A DNA stretch of 36,398 bases from Chara braunii (GCA_003427395.1 BFEA01000298.1:723536-759933), one strand, 5' to 3'. Positions 18,607 through 29,275 are shown, numbered from the stretch's first letter. The notes: generated from the sequence alone by a model not told the origin. Made by a program: numbers and translations.

Positions 18607-18980
18607 GGAACGAAGACCGGAGGGGGGGCACAGTGACTGGCCCATCGAAGAAGCTCGGTCCTGATGCTACCGGCTGACCCCTGGCCGGTATCGCCCACCT
18701 GCTGTAGCAGGTATCGCACCTGCTGGTGGGTGCAGCTCCCGCATGTTCCCTCGTTGGAGGCTTGAGCACGGATGTGGCTGCTACGGGGTTCCCCGTAATA
18801 CTATATATCGTCACAAACAGAACTGCCCGGTAAAACCGTAGGCAGAGAGAGAGAAGAGGACAACAAACGAGGGGCTGTGACAAACTGTTTCGTCGGAGTA
18901 TAATGACAATAAAAAAGGCCTGAAAGGCCGTCCTGTCCAGATTTGACAGGTAAGCCTTTGCATAAACGAAAAAAAAAAAG
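18607..18980 (+). mobile_element. SINE body copy B (filled site)
   Basis: The body without tRNA head: it starts within the region matching the middle of the minus-strand SINE, includes TGATGCTACCGGCTGA and GCTGGTGGGTGCAGCTCCCG, and ends with an A-rich tail at 18968-18980. It is interrupted by a 97-bp insertion at 18806-18902. Outside the insertion it differs from copy A at only two or three positions, so the two copies diverged recently or arose by local duplication. Confidence 0.85.
18806..18902 (-). mobile_element. MITE-like insertion with TATA duplication (copy 4 of short repeat family)
   Basis: Copy A continues directly from CTATA to ATGAC, whereas copy B has 97 extra bases: 93 of element plus a second TATA (18802-18805 and 18899-18902). 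Read on the minus strand the element begins CTCCGACGAAACAGTTTGTC, contains CTCTGCCTACGG and ends TTCTGTTTGTGACGA. The ends are imperfect inverted repeats (TCCGACGAAACAG against TCGTCACAAACAG). A TA or TATA duplication would fit Tc1/mariner-type MITEs, but the exact TSD length is ambiguous because the site is TA-rich. It aligns with the repeats at 4383, 5985 and 6313. Confidence 0.85.
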
Positions 18981-19106
18981 AAAGCCAAGGTTTGCTTTTA
19001 TCTCGTTTTTTGAAACTTTTTTCCCCCTTCACGCCACTCCCTTTTCTTGGGCGACGTTTCAGTTCCGTTTGCTCCGGGGATGTAGTTATGGAAGAGGTGA
19101 GGCTAT

Positions 19107-19359
19107 GGGCCTCGCTCCACTACTCTTGGCTCTCGAAAATTTTCGGGACTAGGGGCATCGCCACTGCACAACACTACATGCATTTGGACGCTTTCTGGAC
19201 CCAATGCATTCAAAATGTGGGGCATGTCGGAATGCACCTGGTCCGGAAAGTCTCCAAATGCATGCAGTGGAGCGAGGTAGTTCGAGAGTTGTCAGACCCT
19301 CGTAGCTCTCGAAATTCACGACCTCGCTCCACTTGCTCTACAGTAGTGGAGCGAGACCC
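19107..19359. mobile_element. Nested fold-back element, about 253 bp
   Basis: The outer arms 19107-19124 and 19342-19359 are inverted repeats at 17 of 18 positions (GGGCCTCGCTCCACTACT type). Inner arms 19179-19211 and 19230-19262 are inverted repeats at 27 of 33. CTCTCGAA and its complement recur between them. The whole can fold as one long imperfect hairpin with an 18-base loop, as MITEs and young miRNA precursors do. A 204-codon open frame across it (18992-19606) has only low-complexity Pro/Ser sequence and is not called as a gene. Confidence 0.75.
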
Positions 19360-21016
19360 TATCTGGCTGGGCTTCACGCCAAAGCGCTCCACTCGACGCA
19401 CCTCGGCACGACAGGACCCCACCGGTGCCCAGCGCCCCCCACCCCCCCCTCCTCGTACTACCTCGCCTTCTCCACCATCCGCACTTAGTCTGCTGCAAGT
19501 GCGGAGACAAACACCGGCCACACCATATCCACAGTCTGTACGAGAAGACGATGACCGCTTCAGAAGTGCGGGCGTAGTACCTCGATACACATTTGACGTG
19601 CAATGACCTCCACACAGCCGCCGACCGGCGAGTTTCAGCATACATGCTCTACGAGTTCCCAGGAGGAATCTGATCGCAATTTCATCCCACTCTGCGTGTA
19701 TCTGGCCGCAATTACGTCCTGAGATCAGGCGAAAATCCTACTGTGAGTAAGCTGTTCAGTGAAGCAAAACGGCTTCTTAGCGAAGGAAGATCGGGAAAGG
19801 AAAAGAAAACAAGAAAAAAGGAGAAGACGAGCAAGACGGTTTCTACACAGGAAGTGGGGAAGAGAGGAAAACGAGAAAAAAGACCGGCTTCTCTTCGTAC
19901 CCTGCTAGCAGCCGACGAATTCGCAAGCGATTGATTATCCATGTAGAGCGCTAGGCGGTAAAAGTAGTGCACCTCTTCTCTTTTGTTTTCTGTTTTTTTT
20001 TTTTTTTTTTTTGTCTCTTTTTATGAGATGGTAGACCCTAACCTTTTTGTATCCACTTCGTGCCATCAACAATTTTACATGTGTGCATACCATTCCGCCA
20101 CATCTGTGTGCCTGTATAGGGTAGCAAGATTGCCGGTACTCGACTCGATCGACTTTCGGCGCTCGGTAAACACTACCCGGCGGAGCGACTTGGACAGAAA
20201 TGAAGACCGCTGCGGTGAAAACGGGGAGGAAAACTCGGTCTCGCTCCAAGCCACGAGCTACGTATTTGCTGGCCATCGATTTCCACAGATCGACGAGCAC
20301 ATGGTACCAGCTGTCCCCGCTGAAATGATTGCCTTCTCAAAGGCGGCGCTGATATCTCCAGGACGCGCGAAAGAACTACGGTAGACGGCAGGGCCTCGCT
20401 CCACACCACTCGCCCAACAATGTCCAAATTGAGAACGAATCTTCCGCTAGAACACGGAAAGATGCACCACCATCATTTTTCGCTCTTGTGCAGTTGCTGA
20501 GTAGTGCGGCGAGGCCCTAAAGCGCAGAAAACACCGAACTATTGCGCTCCGAAACACTCACTTCCCCCGCGAACGGTCATGACGGTTCAAATAGGCCGGC
20601 CGCGTCACAGTGTGTGCGGCATCCAGGGCCTGGCCGGGCCGGGCCTCGCCTGGTTAACATCGGAGGCCGCCTTTGCGCAACTGTGTTGCACTGGGAGGTG
20701 CTCCTCCGACCAAGCTTCTTGACCACGAAATGAACGATCAATTCGCCTTTGTCCTTTAACATCGGACGGCCAGTAGAGGAGCCAGCCACGCCAGGTGCAA
20801 TCGGACGCACCACGCCGGCCATGATTGAGGTATGACTCGGCATGTCGTGCACGCTTGGACATCCAGCGAGCAAGCCGCCCAGACCATACACCCATCAACA
20901 CCGCTCTCCGCCTTCACAAAGAATAGGCGGCTTGCCGTTTCGTCCCCGAGAAAGAATAGCCGGATCCCGTTTCGTCCCGGACTCTCTCTGAAGCTCTACT
21001 CTTCTTCTTCGACCTA
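19360..21016. other. CpG-rich gene-poor stretch
   Basis: No recognised gene. It contains a C-rich run near 19437-19450, T-rich tract 19991-20012, a direct repeat TTAACATCGGA(G/C)G at about 20655 and 20757, and more copies of the CTCGCTCCAC motif (for example near 20394). Several 60-130 codon frames on both strands lack motifs. Confidence 0.5.
20918..20980 (+). repeat. Tandem duplication, about 32-bp unit
   Basis: Two units starting AAAGAATAGGCGG and AAAGAATAGCCGG, each ending CCGTTTCGTCCC. Only two copies. Confidence 0.75.
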
Positions 21017-21121
21017 CCTTCTTCCCCCGAATACAACGTACGGTCATTATATCAGCATTTCACGCATCTTTCAGTCTAGATACAGCTGTAATGACCGTAC
21101 GTTGTATTCGGGGGAAGAAGG
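21017..21121. mobile_element. Fold-back element, perfect 33-bp inverted repeat
   Basis: Arms 21017-21049 and 21089-21121 are perfect reverse complements (outer end CCTTCTTCCCCCGAATACAA), with a 39-base loop. A related element lies at 22377-22473. Perfect arms indicate a recent origin or gene conversion. Confidence 0.92.
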
Positions 21122-21625
21122 CAGCTCGGGCTTCGAACCTTGCATTAGTCTCTATCTAACTCTCGATATTACCGGATAGGACCCAAAAACGGACGGCCCG
21201 GATGAAGCGGTCTCCAGTTCTTGCCGGCTGCCTTGGTATCGGCTTTCCAGCAGTTGACGAACAGCAACTGCTCAACTCGACCTCACCTTGAAGACGAAAA
21301 AAAACAACAGAGATGAGATAAGAGGACAGACGAAAACAAGGGTAGAGAGGACCAGAGGAGGTGCGGTACAATACAGAAACATGACCCTTTCTGACCGCAC
21401 AGGTATCGCGCCATCGAGCAACAAAGAATGTTCTTTCTTGTTATACCAAAAGCCAGAGCCGCCAGAGCCGCGAAAATCACTCAGGGTAGACCGGCCCCAT
21501 AGCCTATAGCCAAGAGTACAACATTGGCCGTCCTCCTAACGAATATGACGGGTGACCGGGCAAGCCCGGCAGATCGGGCGAGAAGAGACGGATGCGTGGC
21601 CTTACTCCCGCACGGCCGGGGGCTA
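21122..21625. other. No recognised gene
   Basis: CpG-rich DNA with an A-rich tract near 21297-21305. No motif or repeat of note. Confidence 0.4.
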
Positions 21626-21716
21626 CAAGGTCCCACTTGCACGAATTAGGAGATGCTGACCGTAGATAGCGAAGATCAACGGCCGAAATCTCCTAATTTG
21701 CGCAAGTGGGACCTTG
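21626..21716. mobile_element. Fold-back element, 28-bp arms
   Basis: Arms 21626-21653 and 21689-21716 are inverted repeats at 26 of 28 positions (CAAGGTCCCACTTGC type), loop 35 bases. Flanking G/C runs extend the pairing imperfectly. The arm sequence differs from the other fold-backs nearby. Confidence 0.88.
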
Positions 21717-22376
21717 CCCCGGGGGGAAATAGCCATCTTACTGTGGCCTAAAGCCCGCTTCAGGCTTCACCTTCTTTGTGAGGATGCGACTGCACTCGGA
21801 CCGAAATCTGCTGATGTCCGCTGCGATAAACACCTTGCCGAGTCCCTCTCAGATCCCGACATCCGCTAAGCTCACACAATACGACTGAGGGCATACTCAC
21901 GCCAGGGACTTTTTCTACTAAGCTCTAGACGTTATTGCGGTCAGATTCGTCCGCGTCTGGCTGTAATTGCTGTCGGATACATTCAGGAGAGAACGAATAT
22001 CAGGGCATACTCAAACTTCCGTCTTTCCCCGAACAGAATGCACCTTGATCATGCATGTATACAAGCTATATATTTCCGGTCCAATATAGTCGTGATGATT
22101 AGGATGCGTTGTCTTCGCGGGAAGACGACAGGACTTTCCTGGATGCATCCGGTCGAATTACGCATTTGCATTGGATGGAAATGTCAGTCCTGATGCTCCC
22201 TCCGTCCGTGCACATATGTGGGAGGGACAGTGGTAATGCAGCTGCGCAACGAAACTGTAGTGAAGAGCTGCGACGATCAGCAAAACACCGGGCATCGAAC
22301 CCAAGCAATACTAACAGCTTGCAGCCGTAGATTCATTCTGTACATCACCGGGCGCGATCACATAATGGGTTGCCAG
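21717..22376. other. CpG-rich gene-poor stretch
   Basis: No recognised gene. GAGGGCATACTCA and CAGGGCATACTCA occur at about 21888 and 22002, a short direct repeat. CTTTCCCCGAACAGAAT near 22023 faintly resembles the arm of the fold-back family at 21017 and 22377. Confidence 0.4.
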
Positions 22377-22473
22377 TCTACCCTTCTTCCCCGAATAGAA
22401 CGTACGGTCATTTTCGCTGCATCTGAACAGAAATATGAGCCGGATGCGGCCATATCGGGGGAAAACGGGTAGT
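22377..22473. mobile_element. Fold-back element related to 21017-21121
   Basis: The left end CTACCCTTCTTCCCCGAATA continues GAACGTACGGTCATT, matching the arm at 21017 with few changes. The right end, reversed, reads CTACCCGTTTTCCCCCGATA, giving terminal inverted repeats of about 20 bases. This is a second, more diverged copy. Confidence 0.7.
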
Positions 22474-22577
22474 GCAGTGGAACCAAGTCGTTCCCCCGCT
22501 GCGATTAAGCCTGTCCTTCTTGTTGTCCCGTTCCAGAGTACTTAAGACAATACTAAAGGGGTGCTGTCCCACTAGGA

Positions 22578-22697
22578 AAGAGAATTGGATTAAGCCCCCG
22601 AATCTGGACGTGTTTTATGCACAGATGCAGAAAAAGGCCGATCGATCATGATTATCTACAAACACGTCCAGATTCGGGCGTTAAACCCAATCCTCTT
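22578..22697. mobile_element. Fold-back element, 38-bp arms
   Basis: Arms 22578-22615 and 22660-22697 are inverted repeats at about 33 of 38 positions, with an identical inner half (CCCGAATCTGGACGTGTTT). The loop is 44 bases and contains GATCGATCATGAT. A distinct family from the neighbouring fold-backs. Confidence 0.85.
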
Positions 22698-23220
22698 TGC
22701 AAGAGAGCCCTCGCCCAAGGAGGACATACCAAGCAAGGCCCATCCTCAAAGATGGCACGCACGAACGGGGAAAAAAAAAAACATAATAACCTCTCGAATC
22801 TGCTTCTTGTTTCTTCTTTTTGAGTCTGCTTTTTCCCCCTCCGCTCTTTCTTCTTCAGCCCTTTGAAACGCAACCATTCACGAAGAAAGAAAACGTTACG
22901 TTATTCTTCAAGGAGCGAGCCGATGGGAAGCCCATGAAGCACGGAGGAAGAAGTGGAGGAGGCAGAACATGGAGTTTCGCCATTAACGGCCATATCGACA
23001 AAACACCCCTCAACTGAACTGTTGAAATACAGACCTCACTCAGTTCCCAGTCCGAACTCCACAAGAAGGAGACGAGTAAAACACGACGACGATATCGGCA
23101 AAACACAGAAACCATAGATACCTCGCTCTCCTCCATGCCGGGATCGCTGGAACATGTGCAAAGGAATAACGAACAATTTCGAAAGAGGTGAGATGACCTC
23201 ATTCATAATCACCTTGCCGG
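22698..23220. other. No recognised gene
   Basis: Contains an A-rich tract at 22771-22782 and T/C-rich DNA at 22803-22860. Open frames below 120 codons on both strands have no motif. Confidence 0.4.
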
Positions 23221-23313
23221 TACTCTACCGACTTCCGAGAGTACAATGCGGTACTACACGAACTTGCGTGTGCAAAATGCGGTACTATATACGGACTTAC
23301 AAGTGCAATATAT
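23221..23313 (+). repeat. Degenerate 31-bp tandem repeat, three units
   Basis: Units at 23221, 23252 and 23283 each begin TACT and share ACTT...AGTGCAA.atGCGG at constant spacing. The third unit is the most diverged. Confidence 0.7.
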
Positions 23314-23742
23314 ATCGACCAGGGAGAGTTCAATCGGCCAACGTCACAGATACAACGTCGTACTTGAACGGACGGACCCCAAACATGGATATGCCTCTTG
23401 AGAACACATCCTCCAAATAACAGGAGGGGAGAGGAGGAGACCTTCATTGCTTATTTCGGAATGACAGACGGTTTTTTTTTGTTCATTGCGATCACCTAAA
23501 CCGAGCAAACGAGCGCCGTGGCTACCGTTGTGATCCAGCGGCTGCATCAGATTTAAGCTGTTTCCATGCTGATTTCCTGCGGTTACTGTAACCATTTCCA
23601 GTCTACTCCACCATTAAGCTGCCGTCAGCGTCCGACAATATCATCGAACAAGAAAGAAGAAACAGTCGAGCAGCGCGCAGGCATATATCAGTACGCCTGA
23701 CTGACCTACGCGACGTGCTAAATATTCTTCATCGGTCGGCAG

Positions 23743-23745
<3 letters not shown>
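23314..23745. other. No recognised gene
   Basis: CpG-rich unique-looking DNA without motifs. Confidence 0.4.

Positions 23746-23746
<1 letters not shown>

Positions 23747-23833
<87 letters not shown>
23747..23833. repeat. Compound (CT)n-(AC)n microsatellite
   Basis: About 42 bases of CT followed without break by about 45 bases of AC. Confidence 0.97.
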
Positions 23834-23839
<6 letters not shown>

Positions 23840-24271
23840 TTTTTCCCCCTTGTGTTTGAGTGAGTGCATACGCTTGCATGTTTTGCATGTTTGTGTGTTT
23901 ACCACCGTCGCTCAAGGCAGCGTTGTCATCGACCGGGCAATTTCATTAAACTGCGACATCGGGGGCACGCTTGTGGTCAAAGGAAAACAGTACTCAGCAC
24001 CAAGAAACCGAATTTTGGTTTCGTCAATCGGCGACGGTTGTTCAATCCCACCAAGAGAGCATCCGTCGGATTACCGGGGGCTGAGACTTCGGCCTTCGAC
24101 GATACTCGTTCCCTGGCAGGTGATCCCCCTTGCTAACGACTTGAGGAAGCTTAACTCCATTTGACACGAGTATAACGGAAGCGTTTAAGACGGCCGCTAA
24201 AGGATCCTAACCGATTTTTGTTTTTTAATTCCTCTGTCCGGAACGCAGTCACGCATGCAGACACACACACA

Positions 24272-24302
<31 letters not shown>

Positions 24303-24825
24303 GCTTCCAGAAAGTCGAACGCGTATGCTCGCCAGCCATAGCCCGCGTTTTCTTGGGGTTTCGATCCTCGTCAGGGAGGTTTACAAATGACCGACCCGTC
24401 TCTTAACCGGGGGAAAATCGATCGATGGAAGGGCAACGAATCCTAAACCACGAACGGGAAAAGAGTGGAACCGGAAAGGGAAGAGATGTACCTGTTGCAC
24501 AAACAGGAAAGAGAAGGCAGTCTGAAGCCATAGCCCGTGAATAGCATATGTATCGTAAGTTTACATTGTGGCATTTGCAGCGGCGTTCTTCTCCCCAACA
24601 ACACAAAACGGGGCTTTACTTACCAAGCCCAAAGAAAATGAGCTTTGCAATGAAGTGTCTAAACCATTCCCGATCAGACAGATGGAGGGGGAGATCAAAG
24701 GTGGTGGTGCCATTTACAATCTTCGAGACCGGCTGCTGGCTGTGGTTGTACAAATAATGGGGCTCTCAGAGCATAAACACTTTAGTACTGGTAGTAACGA
24801 CCAAGAAACTCCACTTGCTGATCGC
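23834..24825. other. Gene-poor stretch with (AC)n-(A)n at 24261-24302
   Basis: A 25-base AC run is followed by 17 A bases. The rest has short open frames without motifs. Confidence 0.5.
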
Positions 24826-24899
24826 GAACCTTGCGCAAGACGCCGACCAGGTTCACGAGGCTGAACCTTGCCGAAGACGCAGACCAGGTTCACGAGGCT
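24826..24899 (+). repeat. 37-bp tandem duplication
   Basis: Two adjacent units, each GAACCTTGC...AAGACGC.GACCAGG then TTCACGAGGCT, differing at about four positions. The period (37) is not a multiple of three. Confidence 0.85.
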
Positions 24900-27255
24900 G
24901 CCCCATACAACGCCATCAATCAAGCCTGGCCGCATAATGTGCCAACACGGACCCCATTACACGTGTCATCGTCTGCACCAGAGACTACTACTCAATCTCA
25001 CGCTGAACGTTCCGAGAAAGATCGTCTGTCTTCCTGAAATGCGGCCAAAACCCGCTTTTTCAAAACCTGTCCACTCAGACGAATTCGCACTCCCTACATA
25101 ACAAATACCGATCAAAAAGAGAAAAATCACCGAGCTTTCTATTATGTCTGTCTATCGTCACCTCATCCGGCCCCTTTTTCACCAAGGGGTAAAAGACGGA
25201 GAAGTAAGAAGTAACGAACTCTTCAGCACTACTGTAGGAGCGCCGACCAATTTCCCGCCCAAGTCACACCTCCCATTCTTCCTTTCCTATGGAACATGGG
25301 ACCGCGCTAGTAGTTCCATTCTGGGTCTTCGCCGTGGTCCCATCTGGGTCTTCGTTGTCCGAAACTTTGACCCCGCTTCCGAGGGAACCGCGCGCATGTC
25401 CGACACAGCGGAAGCCCACGCGTCTGCAGTGGGACACAGCAGCTGAAATTCACGCTTGTCAAACACGGCTGAAGTTCCACGCAGATGTGGTATACAGCTC
25501 CAGGAGGAAATGACATGCGGGGTACCTCCCAATGTGTGGACAAGCGCGGGAGGAGGTGACAGCTCTTTCGAAATACCAATACTGACATACTACTGTGTGG
25601 GCTTGGCCTTGGCCTTGGCCTCGAGCTCCGCCCTTTCGGACCGGGCACAGGACACAGCCAAGGGCCATCCGCTTGTGGGTTCGATTGGCAAGAAAAGCCA
25701 GTTGGTTGGGTCGATTAGTGCGGGATGTCCGTCGTCTTCATCCGGTCAATCTACGGACGCGAACTGGCTGGCCATACTGTGCAGCTGAACGGTCGTCCAC
25801 ATCTCCACGTGTTAATCACTTAGTCGAGATTTCAAAGACAGAGCCATGCAACTGTCAAGACTCAAGACTCAAGAATGAATCCCTCGTTTGGAGTCTTTTG
25901 TTCAAACCCCCATATATCCCCCGATGGCCAGCTCCCCCCCCGCCAACAACACCCCCCCCCCCCCCCGCCGAAAAGAAAGCAGACACAGACAAGACAAACA
26001 AAATTCGGCCTCGATCCGCGGGCCCGCTCAAGACCCCGTGACTTGCAGCCGCGTTCATCACTCCTAGACGGGAGTACCGACTTGCCACAGTAAGTTGCCG
26101 GCAGAAAATGATTAAATTGGTAAATTGTTAAATTAGTGGATTAATTCTTATTAGGGAAATAAATAAGATAATAAAATTCCAGAAACGCGAAAAAAAAAGA
26201 TCACTTGATTTGCATCCTCAGTGTCGAGCGATCAGTGTCGGGCAGCCATTCTCTGTCTGAAGCCAAGCGCTCGAATCGGCGACAAGAAACGACCGACTCG
26301 TGTAAATCCAGACTCAACCGACTCGATGCAACTCAAAGGACGTCCGCCCGCATGATCGCCCCGCGAGATTCACTGGACTCAACCGTCAAGTGAGATTCAC
26401 TGGCTGGACAGCAGTGGTGATTCGCGTAGATCGAAAGCATCTACGAGTTACGAGACGGAGCAAACTTCCGAGGAGAAAGAGGATGTTCGCTCTACTCGCT
26501 CCGGCCCGTCGATTTCAGCTTCATCGGCGGTCAACTATGATTAAGAGAATCAGCTGATCTGATGGTGTCCAGACTCCAGAGCACACTGAGGAGGATGCAA
26601 CTCTGGAATTCTACCATCTTTGCGGGATTCGAACTCGTGCCAAAGTCATTATCGCTGGCTGCATGCTCATGTCTCTGAGTGGTGGGAACTGGCCTTGAAC
26701 ACATTCATGATCTGATCCGCGTCTTAATTGGGCAAACCGGATATCGTATTGAAGCTGCATGTGTGGGAGTATGGGAGGGTGGGTGTTGTGTATTCGCAAA
26801 ACACGACTCCACAAGCAACGGGTGACTGCGACGAACTCTTTCGGCGGACTTTCACCGACTCATCAGGAGGCGGAAATCGTGCCCCTGTGTCTGCGTGTGT
26901 CTGCGTGTGTATGACTTGTCTTGTCGTTCGCAAGGCGACAAAACAGAGAAGAGAAATCAGACGGCGGAGAATCATTTACATATACGTGCCAATAATAGAG
27001 GGTTCGAACTATGTATGTATGGTATTGGACTTTTAACATACTAAAAAAATCTCTTATGTCCTCGACAAGCTGGTTTACGGTATTCAACTCTGCTTGACCG
27101 ATTTCCTACTCGGCTTTAATCGATATACCCATATACCCAGTGAGATCATCTTAACTTTGCGATCTGTCTCGAAGTCGACATTGTGCGTCTTGATCGATGG
27201 ACAAATTCTTCTTCATTTTGATTCGCATCCATGTGTAGAAGTCTGTACTACTTTT
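24900..27255. other. CpG-rich gene-poor stretch
   Basis: Holds a 23-bp duplication at about 25317-25362 (TCTGGGTCTTCG repeated), (GGCCTT)n at about 25604-25622, a C-rich run 25933-25969, A/T-rich DNA 26108-26180 and GAGATTCACTGG twice near 26364 and 26391. No gene is recognised. Confidence 0.5.
25933..25969. repeat. C-rich tract
   Basis: Runs of 8 and 15 C separated by a short A/C spacer. The complementary strand has G runs long enough for G-quadruplex formation. Confidence 0.9.
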
Positions 27256-27384
27256 CAAAGCCAAACAAAGCCAAACAAAGCCAAACAAAGCCAAACGGAG
27301 CCAAACGGAGTTATGCAGTGCTGTATAAAGTGTGTGGACTGGGCAACGGAGGACATTGATTTTGATTTTGATTTTGATTTTGCT
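27256..27384 (+). repeat. 10-bp and 6-bp tandem repeats
   Basis: CAAAGCCAAA is repeated about four times followed by two CGGAGCCAAA-type variants (to about 27310). (GATTTT)n follows at 27357-27384. Open frames through here encode only low-complexity sequence. Confidence 0.9.
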
Positions 27385-27672
27385 TTCATTGGACAAGTTT
27401 TTTCATCAACGGATTCAGTCTGGGATATAGCTCCATCGCGGGCAAGAACCCGTCCGACCCGTGTTTCGTCAAAAAGGAAACAAAAGTCCCGACTTGGACT
27501 TGAGAAAGTACCTTCACCCGAGAGATGTCTTCCCCCACCCCCACCGCTTCACCCCTTGATTCCCAAATATGCAATCACATCACGGAGGTGTACTGCAAGC
27601 ACCCTATATACAGCATCTACCGCTCCGCTCTATCTGTTTTACAAGTACGTTTTTTTTGCGTACGTACCCACT

Positions 27673-27720
27673 TATTGATCAATCAATCTAAATTCCTATT
27701 GATCAATCAATCTAAATTCG
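27673..27720 (+). repeat. 24-bp tandem duplication
   Basis: Two units of TATTGATCAATCAATCTAAA plus four more bases, differing only at the last position. GATC-rich DNA follows (27738-27752). Confidence 0.9.
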
Positions 27721-28962
27721 GCCCATCAATCCATGCATCGATCGATCGATCAATCCGTCACCCTAGGTACCATGATCGCTCATCACGACGAGCCAAAATT
27801 GGCATCATCCGTTCGTCTATGCGTATCCCCCCATCAATGACTCTGATTGATGGAGATCACGGGACAGACGGCACTATGTTCAAATACTCGCCCATAATCC
27901 TGTCATTGAAAGAAGAGGAAGAAGAAGCAAAACGACCACAAACACACAAAAGGCGTTCGTAAGACATGAGGGGGGAGGCATGCCGAGTCGCCGACCGATA
28001 TTCCTTGCAACCCATGCCAAATGACCTGTCAAATAAGCGAAGAAGTGACTTTTGCTGATTGAAAAAGAGGCAATCGATCTATAAATCCCGACTGCCTGCG
28101 ATCACGGCCTGTCTCATCAGGCTCGTTAGTTCTCTTCATTTCGCTCCATCGTAAGGGAACCCAAGCAGATGGGAAACTCTCGTCGACCAACTGTGCTAGG
28201 ACTTGAAGGCAGAGGTTTGACCGACTGATCGTTTGACCCAGAGCCGTCCTTATCCCATATCGCAACAGCCATTCGTCTTCGCAGTCTGCATTCGTTCTGT
28301 GTTTTTTTTTTTGTTTTTTTTTGCATTGGTTTTGACATTCTCTAAACTGCAATTCTTTTTACCATCGACTCAAAAATAACGAGTAAGGCGCGATTTGGGC
28401 GGGGGTGGGGGGGGAGGAGGGAGAGTGTAGTTGGTTGGTTGGGTGGTTGGTTGGTGGTTGGTTGATTGGTGTCGTCGAACATGCAATACGGTCAATAGTT
28501 TGTTATTTGTTGACTTTCCAAACTGAAAAGTTCCGATCAATAAATTCAAGCCTGACTATCTGAAGATAGATCGATCGACCGACCGACCGACCGACCGAGC
28601 GCACGAGAGAACGCCCGCTTGCCAAATGACTCAACACGGTCGGCGCTTGTTTGACTCGTTTACAGACGGCTGATAAACTAATTAGTGCGCATCTTATCGG
28701 TCAATCGGTCTGTTGAATAAAAAAGACGGAATGATAGATTTCAGCCTCGTTCGACGTTAACGGAACATTCCCGCCGACCTGCTTTGAACCGCACCAGCTC
28801 TCTATTCCTCAATCCTCGGTCGAAAATGATCAATCCCACGCTTCCCCATTCGTTCGTTCGTTGACCGATCACCGGATTTCTACCGATAGAACGATTCACG
28901 TCCAACGACGATCCGCTTGACGACTCATGGCCTGCCAGTACACAACATGGCTCCCCCCCCCT

Positions 28963-28966
<4 letters not shown>
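27721..28966. other. Gene-poor stretch with tetranucleotide repeats
   Basis: Contains a G-rich run and (GGTT)n at 28399-28470 and (GACC)n/(GATC)n at 28568-28598. No gene is recognised. Confidence 0.5.
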
Positions 28967-29044
<78 letters not shown>

Positions 29045-29045
29045 N

Positions 29046-29094
<49 letters not shown>
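28967..29094. repeat. (CT)n microsatellite, about 128 bp with one N
   Basis: Continuous CT repeat with a single ambiguous base at 29045. Collapse in assembly is possible. It is a mirror-symmetric polypyrimidine tract. Confidence 0.97.
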
Positions 29095-29096
<2 letters not shown>

Positions 29097-29275
29097 AGAC
29101 ACACACACACACACATGCACATGCACATAAAACTCGCGCGCGCGTGAGCACATGCATGTGCGCGCGCGTGAGCACATGCATGGACGCGCGCGTGCGAGCA
29201 CATGCATACAAGCGCGCGCGCGTGACCACGTCCATGCACACGCGCACACCCAATCACACACACACACACACACAG
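29095..29275 (+). repeat. (AC)n and GC-alternating minisatellite
   Basis: After (AC)n at 29100-29114, about four units of 24-30 bases follow between 29134 and 29240, each a CGCGCGCG block plus GAGCACATGCAT, then (AC)n again at 29256-29274. Almost every base alternates purine and pyrimidine. Confidence 0.88.

Noticed and set aside
18992-19606. 204-codon plus-strand open frame
   Set aside because: It lies across the nested hairpin and a C-rich run; composition is low complexity at the end and no domain is seen.
26600-26670. Minus-strand GAGTTCGAATCCCGC, tRNA box B-like
   Set aside because: No convincing box A at the right distance, and only about three of five T-stem pairs form, so it is not called as a tRNA or SINE.
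27094-27678. 194-codon plus-strand open frame
   Set aside because: Half of it is encoded by the (CAAAGCCAAA)n and (GATTTT)n repeats and a Pro run; no domain.
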